NCBI RefSeq assembly: GCF_003143855.1
Contig: NZ_QFRK01000028.1
Location: 44 to 64,043 of the forward strand
Length of the DNA stretch: 64,000 nucleotides
From: Streptomyces sp. NWU339
Lineage (GTDB): Bacteria > Actinomycetota > Actinomycetes > Streptomycetales > Streptomycetaceae
Direction: 5' to 3'
Shown here: piece by piece, positions 16,397 through 24,250 of the stretch
Position numbering within the stretch: the stretch's first letter is position 1
Layout of the letters: each line of letters opens with the position of its first letter
Notes under the pieces: generated by a model
What the model saw: only the letters and a program-made list of their open reading frames with translations
Told to the model about the DNA's origin: nothing
The model's database searches: none
Made by a program: the position numbers and the translations under genes

Positions 16397-16969
16397 GTGG
16401 TAACACCACCAGACGGATCGTCTTCGGGCAACTGGTCGTACGACCCTGCGCAGGGTCACAACGACGGTTCCCAGAACCGGTACGGCTACCCCTCCCCACC
16501 GGACCACCGGCAGCCGTACGTGCCGCAGGGCCCCGGCCTTTCGCCGTACGAGCAGCCGCACGCGCCGCGCGTCCAGCCCGTGCAGCCTCAGCGCCGTGCC
16601 CCCGAGCCGACGCCCTCCGGGGCGTCGAACAATCCCCTGGTGCGCCCGTACGCGATGACGGGCGGCCGCACCAGGCCGCGGTACCAGCTCGCCATCGAGG
16701 CGCTGGTGCACACCACCGCGCAGCCGCACCAGATGCAGGGCCAGTTGCCCGAGCATCAGCGGATCTGCCACCTCTGCCGGGAGATCAAGTCGGTGGCCGA
16801 GATCTCGGCACTGCTGACCATCCCTCTCGGTGTGGCCAGGATTCTCGTCGCCGACTTGGCGGAGGCAGGACTGGTCGCCATCCATCAGCCCGGCGGCGAC
16901 GAGAGCGCCGGCGGCCAGCCAGACGTGACACTGCTCGAAAGGGTGCTCAGTGGACTTCGCAAGCTCTAG
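16397..16969 (+). CDS. cvnC2: DUF742 protein CvnC (second copy)
   Basis: This 190-residue DUF742 protein is longer than CvnC1 because of an N-terminal Pro/Gln/Tyr-rich extension (about residues 1-85). The conserved block begins at PLVRPYAMTGGRTRPRYQLA, followed by the CxxC pair in RICHLCREIKSVAE. The start GTG 16397 has a strong purine ribosome site (GGAGGAGGAGAAA). It overlaps cvnD2 by 20 bases. The extension is the main difference between the two DUF742 copies and may give each conservon its own partner specificity. Confidence 0.92.
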   Translation: MVTPPDGSSSGNWSYDPAQGHNDGSQNRYGYPSPPDHRQPYVPQGPGLSPYEQPHAPRVQPVQPQRRAPEPTPSGASNNPLVRPYAMTGGRTRPRYQLAIEALVHTTAQPHQMQGQLPEHQRICHLCREIKSVAEISALLTIPLGVARILVADLAEAGLVAIHQPGGDESAGGQPDVTLLERVLSGLRKL

Positions 16970-17531
16970 CGGCGGTCCTTCCCGCTCCACCACTTCCGCG
17001 AAGATCGTGGTGGCGGGCGGTTTCGGCGTGGGCAAGACCACGTTCGTCGGCGCTGTCTCGGAGATCAATCCCCTGCGCACCGAGGCCGTCATGACGTCTG
17101 CTTCGGCGGGCATCGACGACCTGACCCACACCGGGGACAAGACCACCACCACGGTGGCCATGGACTTCGGCCGCATCACCCTGGACCAGGACCTGATCCT
17201 GTACCTCTTCGGTACACCCGGCCAGGACCGCTTCTGGTTCATGTGGGACGACCTCGTCCGCGGCGCCATCGGCGCGATCGTTCTCGTCGACACGCGGAGG
17301 CTCGCCGACTGCTTCCCCGCGGTCGACTACTTCGAGAACAGCGGCCTGCCGTTCGTCATCGCGCTGAACGGCTTCGACGGCAACCAGCCGTACAACCCGG
17401 ACGAGGTGCGGGAGGCGCTGCAGATCGGTCCCGACGCCCCGATCATCACCACCGACGCCCGGCACCGCTCGGATGCCAAGAGCGCGCTGATCACCCTGGT
17501 CGAGCACGCGCTGATGGCGCGGCTGCGGTAG
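16950..17531 (+). CDS. cvnD2: Ras-like small GTPase CvnD (second copy)
   Basis: This 193-residue small GTPase has P-loop GGFGVGKTTFVG, G3 region LFGTPGQDRFWFMWDD and degenerate G4 ALNGFDG, as in CvnD1. From about residue 14 onward the two proteins are nearly the same; only the first dozen residues and scattered C-terminal positions differ. The start GTG 16950 lies within cvnC2. It ends the second conservon and is followed by a strong bidirectional terminator. Confidence 0.93.
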   Translation: MDFASSSGGPSRSTTSAKIVVAGGFGVGKTTFVGAVSEINPLRTEAVMTSASAGIDDLTHTGDKTTTTVAMDFGRITLDQDLILYLFGTPGQDRFWFMWDDLVRGAIGAIVLVDTRRLADCFPAVDYFENSGLPFVIALNGFDGNQPYNPDEVREALQIGPDAPIITTDARHRSDAKSALITLVEHALMARLR

Positions 17532-17628
17532 CCGCTCCGCGCCGGGTTGCGCACTGCCCCCTGCGGCCACCGGGCTGCCGGGGGCTGTTGTGTGCCGTGC
17601 CCCGCGCAGCCGGCTGCCCCGGTGGTGC

Positions 17629-17676
17629 CACGCGAAGAGGCCCCTCCTTCTTGAGAAGGAGGGGCCTCTTCGCGTG
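17629..17676. terminator. Bidirectional terminator between cvnD2 and accE
   Basis: Perfect 23-base arms (17629-17651 and 17654-17676) form a roughly 22-bp stem with a tiny loop between two convergent genes. The outer ends read CACGCGAAGAGG and CCTCTTCGCGTG. It is among the strongest hairpins in the window. Confidence 0.9.
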
Positions 17677-17681
17677 TGAGG

Positions 17682-17876
17682 TCAGCGCCAGCTGTGCGGG
17701 GCGCGGAAACCCGGCTCGCGTTCGAGGCGGCGCCAGCCGGCCTTGGCGCGGCCGCGGTGGGCCCGGGCGTCGGAGGTGGGGCGGGTGGCCGCGCGGGCGA
17801 GGAGGATCGCCGTGAGGGCGGCGACTTCCTCGGGCTCTGCGTGGCCCTTCTCGACACGGATGTCAGGTGTGCTCAT
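17682..17876 (-). CDS. accE: Acyl-CoA carboxylase epsilon subunit
   Basis: This 64-residue epsilon subunit of actinobacterial acyl-CoA carboxylases begins MSTPDIRVEKGHAEPEEVAALTA and ends with a conserved WRRLEREPGFRAPHSWR stretch. Family knowledge: AccE stabilises and stimulates the AccA-AccB complex that makes malonyl-CoA for fatty acids and polyketides. It lies downstream of accB on the same strand with a 57-base gap, so the two are co-transcribed. The biotinylated alpha subunit is encoded elsewhere. The start is ATG 17876. Confidence 0.93.
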   Translation of the reverse strand: MSTPDIRVEKGHAEPEEVAALTAILLARAATRPTSDARAHRGRAKAGWRRLEREPGFRAPHSWR

Positions 17877-17933
17877 GGGTGTCAGTCTCCCTGGGAGAGA
17901 GGTCCGCGGGGTTGCCGCGGCGGGTCCGCCGGG

Positions 17934-19517
17934 TTACTGCGGCGGGTTGCCGTGCTTACGGGAGGGCAGGTCGGCGTGCTTGCTCTGGAGCATCGCCAGG
18001 GACCGGATCAGCACCTCGCGGGTCTCGGCGGGGTCGATGACGTCGTCGACCAGACCGCGTTCGGCCGCGTAGTAGGGGTGCATCAGCTCGGCCTTGTACT
18101 CCTTGACCATGCGCGCCCGCATGGCGTCCGGGTCCTCGGCGTCGGCGATCTGGCGGCGGAAGATGACGTTGGCCGCGCCCTCCGCGCCCATCACGGCGAT
18201 CTCGTTGGTGGGCCAGGCGTAGGTGAGGTCGGCGCCGATGGACTGGCTGTCCATGACGATGTACGCGCCGCCGTACGCCTTGCGCAGGATCAGCGAGATC
18301 CTCGGCACGGTGGCGTTGCAGTAGGCGTAGAGCAGTTTGGCGCCGTGGCGGATGATGCCGCCGTGTTCCTGGTCGACGCCCGGGAGGAAGCCGGGGACGT
18401 CCAGGAAGGTGAGGATCGGGATGTTGAAGGCGTCACACATCTGCACGAAGCGGGCGGCCTTCTCGGACGCCTCGATGTCGAGCACGCCCGCCAGCGTCTG
18501 GGGCTGGTTGGCGACGATGCCGACGACCTGGCCGTCCATCCGGGCCAGCGCGCAGATGATGTTGCGCGCCCAGCGCTCGTGGACCTCGAGGTACTCGCCG
18601 TCGTCGACGATCTCCTCGATGACCTTGGTCATGTCGTACGGACGGTTGCCGTCGGCCGGGACCAGGTCCAGCAGGCTCTCGCCGCGGCGCTCCGCGGGGT
18701 CGGCGCTCTCGGCCCGCGGGGGGTTCTCGCGGTTGTTCTGCGGGAGCAGCGAGAGGAGGTAGCGCACCTCGGCGATGCACGTCTCCTCGTCGTCGTAGGC
18801 GAAGTGGCAGACGCCGCTGGTCTCGGCGTGCACGTCCGCGCCGCCCAGGCCGTTCTGGGTGATCTCCTCACCGGTGACGGCCTTGACCACGTCCGGGCCG
18901 GTGATGAACATCTGTGAGGTCTCGCGGACCATGAACACGAAGTCCGTCAGGGCGGGGCTGTAGGCCGCGCCGCCCGCACACGGGCCGAGCATCACGCTGA
19001 TCTGCGGGATGACACCGGACGCCTTGGTGTTGCGCTGGAAGATGCCCCCGTAGCCGGCGAGCGCCGAGACGCCCTCCTGGATACGGGCGCCCGCGCCGTC
19101 GTTGAGGGAGACCAGCGGCGCACCCGCCGCGATGGCCATGTCCATGATCTTGTGGATCTTGGTGGCGTGGGCCTCGCCCAGCGCACCGCCGAAGATCCGG
19201 AAGTCGTGGGCGTAGACGAAGACCGTACGGTCCTCCACCGTGCCCCAGCCGGTGATCACACCGTCGGAGTACGGCTTCTTGGCCTCCAGACCGAAGCCGG
19301 TCGCCCGGTGCCGGCGCAGCTGCTCGACCTCACGGAAGGAGCCCGGGTCAAGCAGCAGTTCGATGCGCTCCCGCGCGGTCAGCTTGCCCTTGGCGTGCTG
19401 CGCCCGGGTCGCCTTCTCGCTCGGGCCGGCCAGCGCCTGCGCGCGAATCTCGTGCAGTTCGGCCACGCGTCCGCGCGCGTCGGTCGGCTCACCCGGCGCC
19501 TCATCCAAAACGGTCAT
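17934..19517 (-). CDS. accB: Acetyl/propionyl-CoA carboxylase carboxyltransferase (beta) subunit
   Basis: This 527-residue carboxyltransferase moves the carboxyl group from carboxybiotin to an acyl-CoA. It has the two crotonase-like halves of the family, with oxyanion-hole glycines in GPCAGGAAYSPAL (N-terminal half) and RKAYGGAYIVMDS (C-terminal half). The residue that sets acyl-CoA choice in Streptomyces enzymes (Asp422 in PccB, Ile422 in AccB) corresponds to Ile420 here, in GGAYIVM. This fits AccB, which accepts acetyl-CoA as well as propionyl-CoA. The gene precedes accE and starts at ATG 19517. A CCAATaaaATTGG palindrome lies 143 bases upstream. Malonyl-CoA supply for lipid and antibiotic synthesis is the expected role. 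Confidence 0.95.
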   Translation of the reverse strand: MTVLDEAPGEPTDARGRVAELHEIRAQALAGPSEKATRAQHAKGKLTARERIELLLDPGSFREVEQLRRHRATGFGLEAKKPYSDGVITGWGTVEDRTVFVYAHDFRIFGGALGEAHATKIHKIMDMAIAAGAPLVSLNDGAGARIQEGVSALAGYGGIFQRNTKASGVIPQISVMLGPCAGGAAYSPALTDFVFMVRETSQMFITGPDVVKAVTGEEITQNGLGGADVHAETSGVCHFAYDDEETCIAEVRYLLSLLPQNNRENPPRAESADPAERRGESLLDLVPADGNRPYDMTKVIEEIVDDGEYLEVHERWARNIICALARMDGQVVGIVANQPQTLAGVLDIEASEKAARFVQMCDAFNIPILTFLDVPGFLPGVDQEHGGIIRHGAKLLYAYCNATVPRISLILRKAYGGAYIVMDSQSIGADLTYAWPTNEIAVMGAEGAANVIFRRQIADAEDPDAMRARMVKEYKAELMHPYYAAERGLVDDVIDPAETREVLIRSLAMLQSKHADLPSRKHGNPPQ

Positions 19518-19659
19518 GTAGTGACCTTACGAAGCTCACCCGGGAATGCGAGCCGTCGACTCCTCACAGTCTCCGAGGCGTTTTCCTGGTGCCACTGAAC
19601 AGAACCGAGACGGCATGCAGGCGTTCCAACTGCTTGGAGGGCCTGCTGGTTGTAGGGTT

Positions 19660-19672
19660 CCAATAAAATTGG
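19660..19672. promoter_or_regulatory. AT-rich palindrome upstream of accB
   Basis: CCAAT-AAA-ATTGG lies inside a wider inverted repeat GGTTCC...GGAACC in the accB-yceI gap. It is a conspicuous AT-rich island in GC-rich DNA and could be a promoter or operator element; the binding factor is unknown. Confidence 0.35.
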
Positions 19673-19950
19673 AGGCTGGGGAACCCCTCACACCCCCGCA
19701 TGGCGCGGATCTCCCGGAGGGTGCGGCCCGGCCCCGGCCGGGCGCCCTGCGCCCGGGGATTCGCCGGGCCCGCGGCGGTTTTCCGCCCGCGCTCCAGGGC
19801 GTTCACGGATGTTCTTCCGGGGTTCACCCGTTCGGGTCGACCCGCCCCGCAGAGAGTAGCGGCTCGAGAGGACGGACCGGTACGGGACATGAAGGACGGG
19901 GTCGGAGGGGACTCGCCTTCGGCACCCTCGAAAGCATCCCCCGAAAGATG

Positions 19951-20010
19951 TTGAACTTTAAAGGGAATGTGTCTACAGTAGGCCCCGTTGGAAGTGATTG
20001 AACGTTCAAC
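19951..20010 (+). promoter_or_regulatory. TTGAAC repeats upstream of the YceI gene, candidate MarR-type operator
   Basis: TTGAACTTTAA (19951-19961) and the perfect 12-base palindrome TTGAACGTTCAA (19998-20009) share the half-site TTGAAC and lie 38-97 bases before the YceI start. MarR-family repressors bind AT-rich palindromes of this type. No MarR gene is adjacent in this window, so the regulator would act in trans. Confidence 0.45.
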
Positions 20011-20047
20011 GGGATCATCCGATCCCCGTCCCCAGGAGGAACACACC

Positions 20048-20650
20048 ATGGGCATCTTCAGCCGCAAGAGCAACGAGACCGCGACCGCCCCGGCCGCCGT
20101 GAGCCCGGCCCTGGCCGCCCTGACCGGCGACTACACGATCGACCCGGCGCACACCACCCTCGGTTTCGTCGCCCGGCACGCGATGGTCACCAACGTCAAG
20201 GGCAGCTTCCAGGACTTCACCGGCACGCTGCACCTGGACGGCTCCAACCCGTCCAACTCCACCGCCACCCTCGACGTGGTGATGGAGAGCATCGAGACGG
20301 GCAACGCCGACCGTGACGGTCACCTGAAGAGCTCGGACTTCTTCAAGACCGACGAGTTCCCTACGATGACGTTCCGCTCCACCAAGGCCGAAGCCCTCGG
20401 TGGGGACGACTACCGCATCACCGGTGACCTGACGATCCTCGGCACCACCAAGCCGCTCGCCATCGACCTGGAGTTCAACGGCTCCGCCACCGACCCGTTC
20501 GGCAACCAGCGCGTCGGCTTCGAGGGCAAGGCCGAGATCCTGCGCTCCGAGTGGGGCCTGACCTGGAACGCGGCACTGGAGACGGGCGGCGTCCTGGTCT
20601 CCGACAAGATCAAGCTGAACTTCGACATCTCGGCGATCCGCAACGCCTGA
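20048..20650 (+). CDS. YceI-family lipid-binding protein
   Basis: This 200-residue protein has a YceI domain covering about residues 28-200, starting GDYTIDPAHTTLGFVARHAMV and ending LNFDISAIRNA. The family forms a lipocalin-like barrel that binds isoprenoid-type lipids and is often induced by stress. Unlike periplasmic YceI of E. coli it has no signal peptide; the first 25 residues are polar and Ala-rich, so the protein should be cytoplasmic. ATG 20048 has an ideal ribosome site (AGGAGGAACACACC). Regulation by a TTGAAC-binding repressor is suggested by the upstream palindromes. Its partner lipid is unknown. Confidence 0.9.
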   Translation: MGIFSRKSNETATAPAAVSPALAALTGDYTIDPAHTTLGFVARHAMVTNVKGSFQDFTGTLHLDGSNPSNSTATLDVVMESIETGNADRDGHLKSSDFFKTDEFPTMTFRSTKAEALGGDDYRITGDLTILGTTKPLAIDLEFNGSATDPFGNQRVGFEGKAEILRSEWGLTWNAALETGGVLVSDKIKLNFDISAIRNA

Positions 20651-20686
20651 TCCGCCGACGGCGCGGCCCTGACCGCCGCCACCCCT

Positions 20687-20732
20687 GAGCGCGCCCGCCC
20701 CCGGTACCCCCCGTACGGGAGGGCGGGCGCTC
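20687..20732. terminator. Hairpin between convergent YceI gene and glycine-rich membrane protein gene
   Basis: Arms beginning GAGCG and ending CGCTC (GAGCGcgCCCGCCC / GGGCGGGCGCTC, two-base bulge) enclose a second small stem GGTAC/GTACG-type pairing. The position between two convergent stops fits a bidirectional terminator. Confidence 0.55.
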
Positions 20733-20801
20733 GGCATCCCCGGGCCTGACCCCGGGACCGGGCGCGGACCCGGTGTCCGGCGTCTCCCCGTGGCCCGGCG
20801 C

Positions 20802-22157
20802 TCAGAACCCTCCGCCGAAGTCCCCGCCGCCGAAGCCACCGTCTCCGAAGTCTCCCCCGCCGAAGCCGCCGCCGAAGTCCCCGCTGTCGAAGTCGGCGCC
20901 GGAGACGTCTCCGCCCGTGTAGCCGCCGAAGTCTCCGTAGCCGGAGCCGTAGTCGGCCGCGTAGGAGGGGTCGGCCATCATGCCGCCGAGCACCGTGCCG
21001 ACGAGCAGACCGGGCAGCAGGCCGCCGCCGAAGTAGCCGCCCGCCCAGGGGCCGTAGGCCGGGCCCGCCTCCCAGTAGGGGCGGCGGCCCCGGTCGGTGT
21101 CGACCTCGCGGACGGCCGGGTCGTGGCCGTCGGCCAGGCGGGTCCGGTCCGCCGCACAGACCGGGACCTCCCGCTCGGTGCCGCCGGGGGGCGCCCAGAG
21201 GGCGTCGGCGACCGAGGGGCCGTGGCGCGGGTCGAAGAAGCAGGGCGGCCTGCGCTCCGGCAGCGACCGGCCCGCACGGCGGGCATCGAGCTGCGCCAGC
21301 GCGAAGCGGCCGTCCTCCACGGCCTGGGTGACCGCGCGGACGTCCTCCGGCCTGCCGGCCGCGTCCATCAACCGCTTGGACTGCTCGTAGGAGTCCAGCG
21401 CACGCTCGTAGTCGGCGCGCATGGCGTCGTCGGCGCCGGGCTCACCGGGGTGGAAGTCGAGCCGGTCGAGTTCCTCGCCGAACGCGGTGATGTCCTCGTC
21501 GACCACCACCCGCAGCTTCTCCAGCGCGGCCCGCTGCTCCGCCGCGTGCTCCATGGTCCGACGCCGATTGCGTCGGGACACCGCGTACGCGCCCGCGCCG
21601 CCGGCGACCAGCAGGGTGCCGACGGTGATCAGTCCGCCGACGGGGACGCCGTCGGACCCGCCGCTCCAGGAACTCGGCGCCGAACCGCCGGTGTTGCGCA
21701 GCGCGTCGTCGACGAAGTCGTTCAGCTGGGCCTTGGCGTCCCCCGCGCCCTGCGCGGCCGTGACCAGGTTCTGCACGCCCTGGCGGCTCAGCACGCTGCT
21801 GTCGGCGCGCGCGTCGAACCGGTCGCCGAGACGGATGCCGTACAGACCGGTGACGCCGGTCTCGGTGCGCAGGTTCCGGAAGAGGTTCTCGGTGGGGTAA
21901 CCGGCCGGGAGGACCGTCACGAGGACGGGTTTGTCCGCGTTCTCGATCTTGTTCGCGAGGGCCTCGGCGTCCGACTCGGACAGGATGTCCCTCGCCTCGG
22001 GATCGACGTAGACGGGACGCTCGCGCAGGGCCTGAGCCACGGCCGAGAGGTCGGTGGCCGCGTGCGCGCCCGGCGCCCCGGCCGTCAGAACCGCCAGCGC
22101 GGCGACCACGGGCACGATCAGCAGGCGTACGAGGGTACGCGTCAGCGCGTCCTTCAT
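20802..22157 (-). CDS. Secreted/membrane-anchored protein with glycine-rich C-terminus
   Basis: This 451-residue product has a signal peptide (MKDALTRTLVRLL...GAHAA, cleavage near residue 34). An extracytoplasmic domain of about 135 residues contains the stretch ADKPVLVTVLPAGY, reminiscent of TPM-like domains. A membrane helix (VGGLITVGTLLVAGGAGAYAV, about 175-195) follows, then a basic stop-transfer RRNRRR. The cytoplasmic part is acidic and helical, and the tail is very Gly-rich (GGDFGDGGFGGGDFGGGF). Start ATG 22157 is chosen because it opens the signal peptide; the frame stays open upstream without signal-like sequence. Function is unknown; conserved neighbours give no hint beyond housekeeping. 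The Gly/Phe/Asp tail may mediate phase-like or wall contacts (speculation). Confidence 0.8.
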   Translation of the reverse strand: MKDALTRTLVRLLIVPVVAALAVLTAGAPGAHAATDLSAVAQALRERPVYVDPEARDILSESDAEALANKIENADKPVLVTVLPAGYPTENLFRNLRTETGVTGLYGIRLGDRFDARADSSVLSRQGVQNLVTAAQGAGDAKAQLNDFVDDALRNTGGSAPSSWSGGSDGVPVGGLITVGTLLVAGGAGAYAVSRRNRRRTMEHAAEQRAALEKLRVVVDEDITAFGEELDRLDFHPGEPGADDAMRADYERALDSYEQSKRLMDAAGRPEDVRAVTQAVEDGRFALAQLDARRAGRSLPERRPPCFFDPRHGPSVADALWAPPGGTEREVPVCAADRTRLADGHDPAVREVDTDRGRRPYWEAGPAYGPWAGGYFGGGLLPGLLVGTVLGGMMADPSYAADYGSGYGDFGGYTGGDVSGADFDSGDFGGGFGGGDFGDGGFGGGDFGGGF

Positions 22158-22251
22158 GTGTTCGAAGCTACCCGAACCGGGCCGGAAACGGGCATCGGGC
22201 CCGGTAGGGGTCCCCCGCGACGGCGCGGGGCCCCTGCCGGGCCCGGTCCCC

Positions 22252-23856
22252 TCAGGCCGCCGGTTCGACCCCGGCCCGCAGCAGGCCGTAGGTGTACGCG
22301 TCCTCCAGCGCCTGCCAGGACGCGGCGATGACGTTGTCCCCGACACCCAGGGTCGACCACTCCCCCGCGCCGTCGGACGTGGAGATCAGGACCCGGGTGG
22401 TGGAGTGCGTGCCGTGCTTGCCCTCGAGGATGCGGACCTTGTAGTCGACCAGCTCCAGCTTGGCGAGCTGCGGGTAGATCCGCTCCAGGGCGACGCGCAG
22501 GGCCCGGTCCAGGGCGTTGACCGGACCGTTGCCCTCCGCCGTGGCGACGATGCGCTCGCTCTTGGCCCACAGTTTCACCGTGGCCTCGTTGGCATGGGTG
22601 CCGTCGGGGCGGTCCTCGACGATCGCGCGCCAGGACTCGACGTCGAAGTACTTCAGCTGTCTGCCCTCGACCTCCGCCCGCAGCAGCAGTTCGAAGCTGG
22701 CGTCGGCGGCCTCGTACGTGTAGCCCTTGAGCTCGCGTTCCTTGACCCGCTCCACGACCCGGCCGACCAGCTCGCGGTCGTCTCCCAGGTCGATGCCGAG
22801 TTCCCTGCCCTTGAGCTCGATGGAGGCGCGGCCTGCCATGTCGGACACCAGCATCCGCATGGTGTTGCCGACCCGTTCGGGGTCGATGTGCTGGTACAGG
22901 TCCGGGTCGACCTTGATGGCGGAGGCGTGCAGACCGGCCTTGTGGGCGAAGGCGGAGACACCCACGTAGGGCTGGTGGGTGGACGGGGTCAGGTTGACCA
23001 CCTCGGCGATGGCGTGCGAGATGCGCGTCATCTCCCGGAGCCGGCCCTCGGGCAGGACCTTCTTGCCGTACTTGAGCTCCAGCGCCGCCACCACCGGGAA
23101 CAGGTTGGAGTTGCCGACGCGCTCGCCGTAGCCGTTGGCCGTGCACTGGACGTGGGTGGCGCCCGCGTCGACGGCGGCGAGGGTGTTGGCGACCGCGCAC
23201 CCGGTGTCGTCCTGGGCGTGGATGCCGAGCCGGGCGCCGGTGTCAGCGAGCACCGTCGAGACCACGGCCTGGACCTGGGCGGGGAGCATGCCGCCGTTGG
23301 TGTCGCACAGGACGACGACGTCGGCACCGGCCTCCGCGGCCGTGCGGACGACCGACTTGGCGTATTCGGGGTTGGCGCGGTAGCCGTCGAAGAAGTGCTC
23401 GCAGTCGACGAACACCCGGCGGCCCTCGGCCTTGAGGAAGGCGACGGTGTCGCGGACCATCTCCAGGTTCTCGTCCAGGGTGGTGCGCAGGGCGAGCTCG
23501 ACATGACGGTCGTGGGACTTGGCGACCAGCGTGATCACCTGCGCGCCGGAGGCGAGGAGCGCCCTGACCTGCGGGTCCTCGGCGGCGGTGGTGCCGGCGC
23601 GGCGGGTGGCGCCGAAGGCGACCAACTGGGCGTGCCGGAATTCGATCTCCTGCTGGGCACGGGCGAAGAACTCGGTGTCCCTCGGGTTCGCGCCCGGCCA
23701 GCCGCCCTCGATGAAGCCCACCCCGAAGTCGTCCAGGTGCCGTGCGATGGCCAGCTTGTCGGCGACCGTGAGGTTGATTCCCTCGCGCTGGGCGCCGTCG
23801 CGCAGGGTGGTGTCGAAGACGTGGAACGAGTCGTCGGGCTCGCTGGTTGCGGTCAT
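22252..23856 (-). CDS. cimA: Citramalate synthase (2-isopropylmalate synthase family)
   Basis: This 534-residue enzyme of the DRE-TIM metallolyase family condenses pyruvate with acetyl-CoA to (R)-citramalate, opening a threonine-independent route to isoleucine. The catalytic start VFDTTLRDGAQREGINLTV, the conserved GIHAQDDTGCAVAN and HVQCTANGYGERVGNSNL are present. A C-terminal regulatory domain (about 390-534) follows the linker. Family members are often annotated as alternative LeuA. The CimA reading is supported by length, by DGAQREG (not the LeuA form DGEQAPG) and by a leader peptide with an Ile-Ile pair upstream. The start is ATG 23856. Its product feeds LeuCD and LeuB, both encoded or begun in this window. 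An intrinsic terminator in the leader suggests attenuation. Confidence 0.9.
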   Translation of the reverse strand: MTATSEPDDSFHVFDTTLRDGAQREGINLTVADKLAIARHLDDFGVGFIEGGWPGANPRDTEFFARAQQEIEFRHAQLVAFGATRRAGTTAAEDPQVRALLASGAQVITLVAKSHDRHVELALRTTLDENLEMVRDTVAFLKAEGRRVFVDCEHFFDGYRANPEYAKSVVRTAAEAGADVVVLCDTNGGMLPAQVQAVVSTVLADTGARLGIHAQDDTGCAVANTLAAVDAGATHVQCTANGYGERVGNSNLFPVVAALELKYGKKVLPEGRLREMTRISHAIAEVVNLTPSTHQPYVGVSAFAHKAGLHASAIKVDPDLYQHIDPERVGNTMRMLVSDMAGRASIELKGRELGIDLGDDRELVGRVVERVKERELKGYTYEAADASFELLLRAEVEGRQLKYFDVESWRAIVEDRPDGTHANEATVKLWAKSERIVATAEGNGPVNALDRALRVALERIYPQLAKLELVDYKVRILEGKHGTHSTTRVLISTSDGAGEWSTLGVGDNVIAASWQALEDAYTYGLLRAGVEPAA

Positions 23857-23969
23857 GGTCTGAAGGCTCCTGATGTTGGATCTCGGTCTACCGGAATGAC
23901 CGGTTCCACCGTCCCCCCATGGTCCCTCGCGCCGGCTCCCCGGCTTCTGGTGGGCCAGGAAACAGAAAA

Positions 23970-23991
23970 ACCTCTCGCGGGTGCGAGAGGT
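23970..23991 (-). terminator. Attenuator-type terminator in the cimA leader
   Basis: A perfect 9-bp stem ACCTCTCGC / GCGAGAGGT with loop ACCC is followed on the minus strand by TTTTCTGTTTCC. It lies 114 bases before the cimA start and 54 bases after the stop of the candidate leader peptide, so it would abort transcription before cimA unless an antiterminator forms. Confidence 0.75.
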
Positions 23992-24044
23992 CTGCGCGCG
24001 GGTCGAGGACGACGATGTCCGCCTGTACGTTGTCGTAAGGGCGG

Positions 24045-24080
24045 TCACTGCGGACCGGCGCGCCTGCTGCCAATAATCAT
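24045..24080 (-). CDS. Candidate leader peptide MIIGSRRAGPQ upstream of cimA
   Basis: This is an 11-codon frame from ATG 24080 to TGA 24045. It contains two adjacent isoleucine codons, both ATT, which is rare in this genome compared with ATC. Its stop lies in a small GGTC...GACC stem, and a terminator with a U-rich tail follows. This is the layout of ribosome-mediated attenuation with isoleucine as the sensed amino acid. No clear ribosome site is visible; an in-frame GTG five codons upstream is an alternative start. It is an inference from position and codon content. Confidence 0.5.
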   Translation of the reverse strand: MIIGSRRAGPQ

Positions 24081-24174
24081 GGCGAACGAGAGCACGGGGG
24101 AAGTGTGGCACAACCCGACCCGACGATCACCGTCCGTCTCAGGATACGGGCGCTGGGTGTCCGCCCTTCGGCGA

Positions 24175-24225
24175 CCGGACCCCACCGCCCCCGCCGAGCG
24201 GGCCGCCGCGGACGGTGGGGTCCGG
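24175..24225 (-). terminator. Terminator downstream of ilvE
   Basis: Perfect 13-bp arms CCGGACCCCACCG / CGGTGGGGTCCGG enclose a loop that contains a second small GC stem. It follows the ilvE stop at 24251 on the minus strand and separates ilvE from the cimA leader. Confidence 0.7.
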
Positions 24226-24250
24226 GCGGCCCTGCCGGGGCGGACGGGAG

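Larger units (their letters stand above)
19518..20047. other. Divergent intergenic region accB / YceI gene
   Basis: No gene is apparent in these 530 bases between divergent genes. The region holds the CCAATaaaATTGG palindrome near accB and TTGAAC repeats near the YceI gene, so it probably contains both promoters. Confidence 0.5.
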
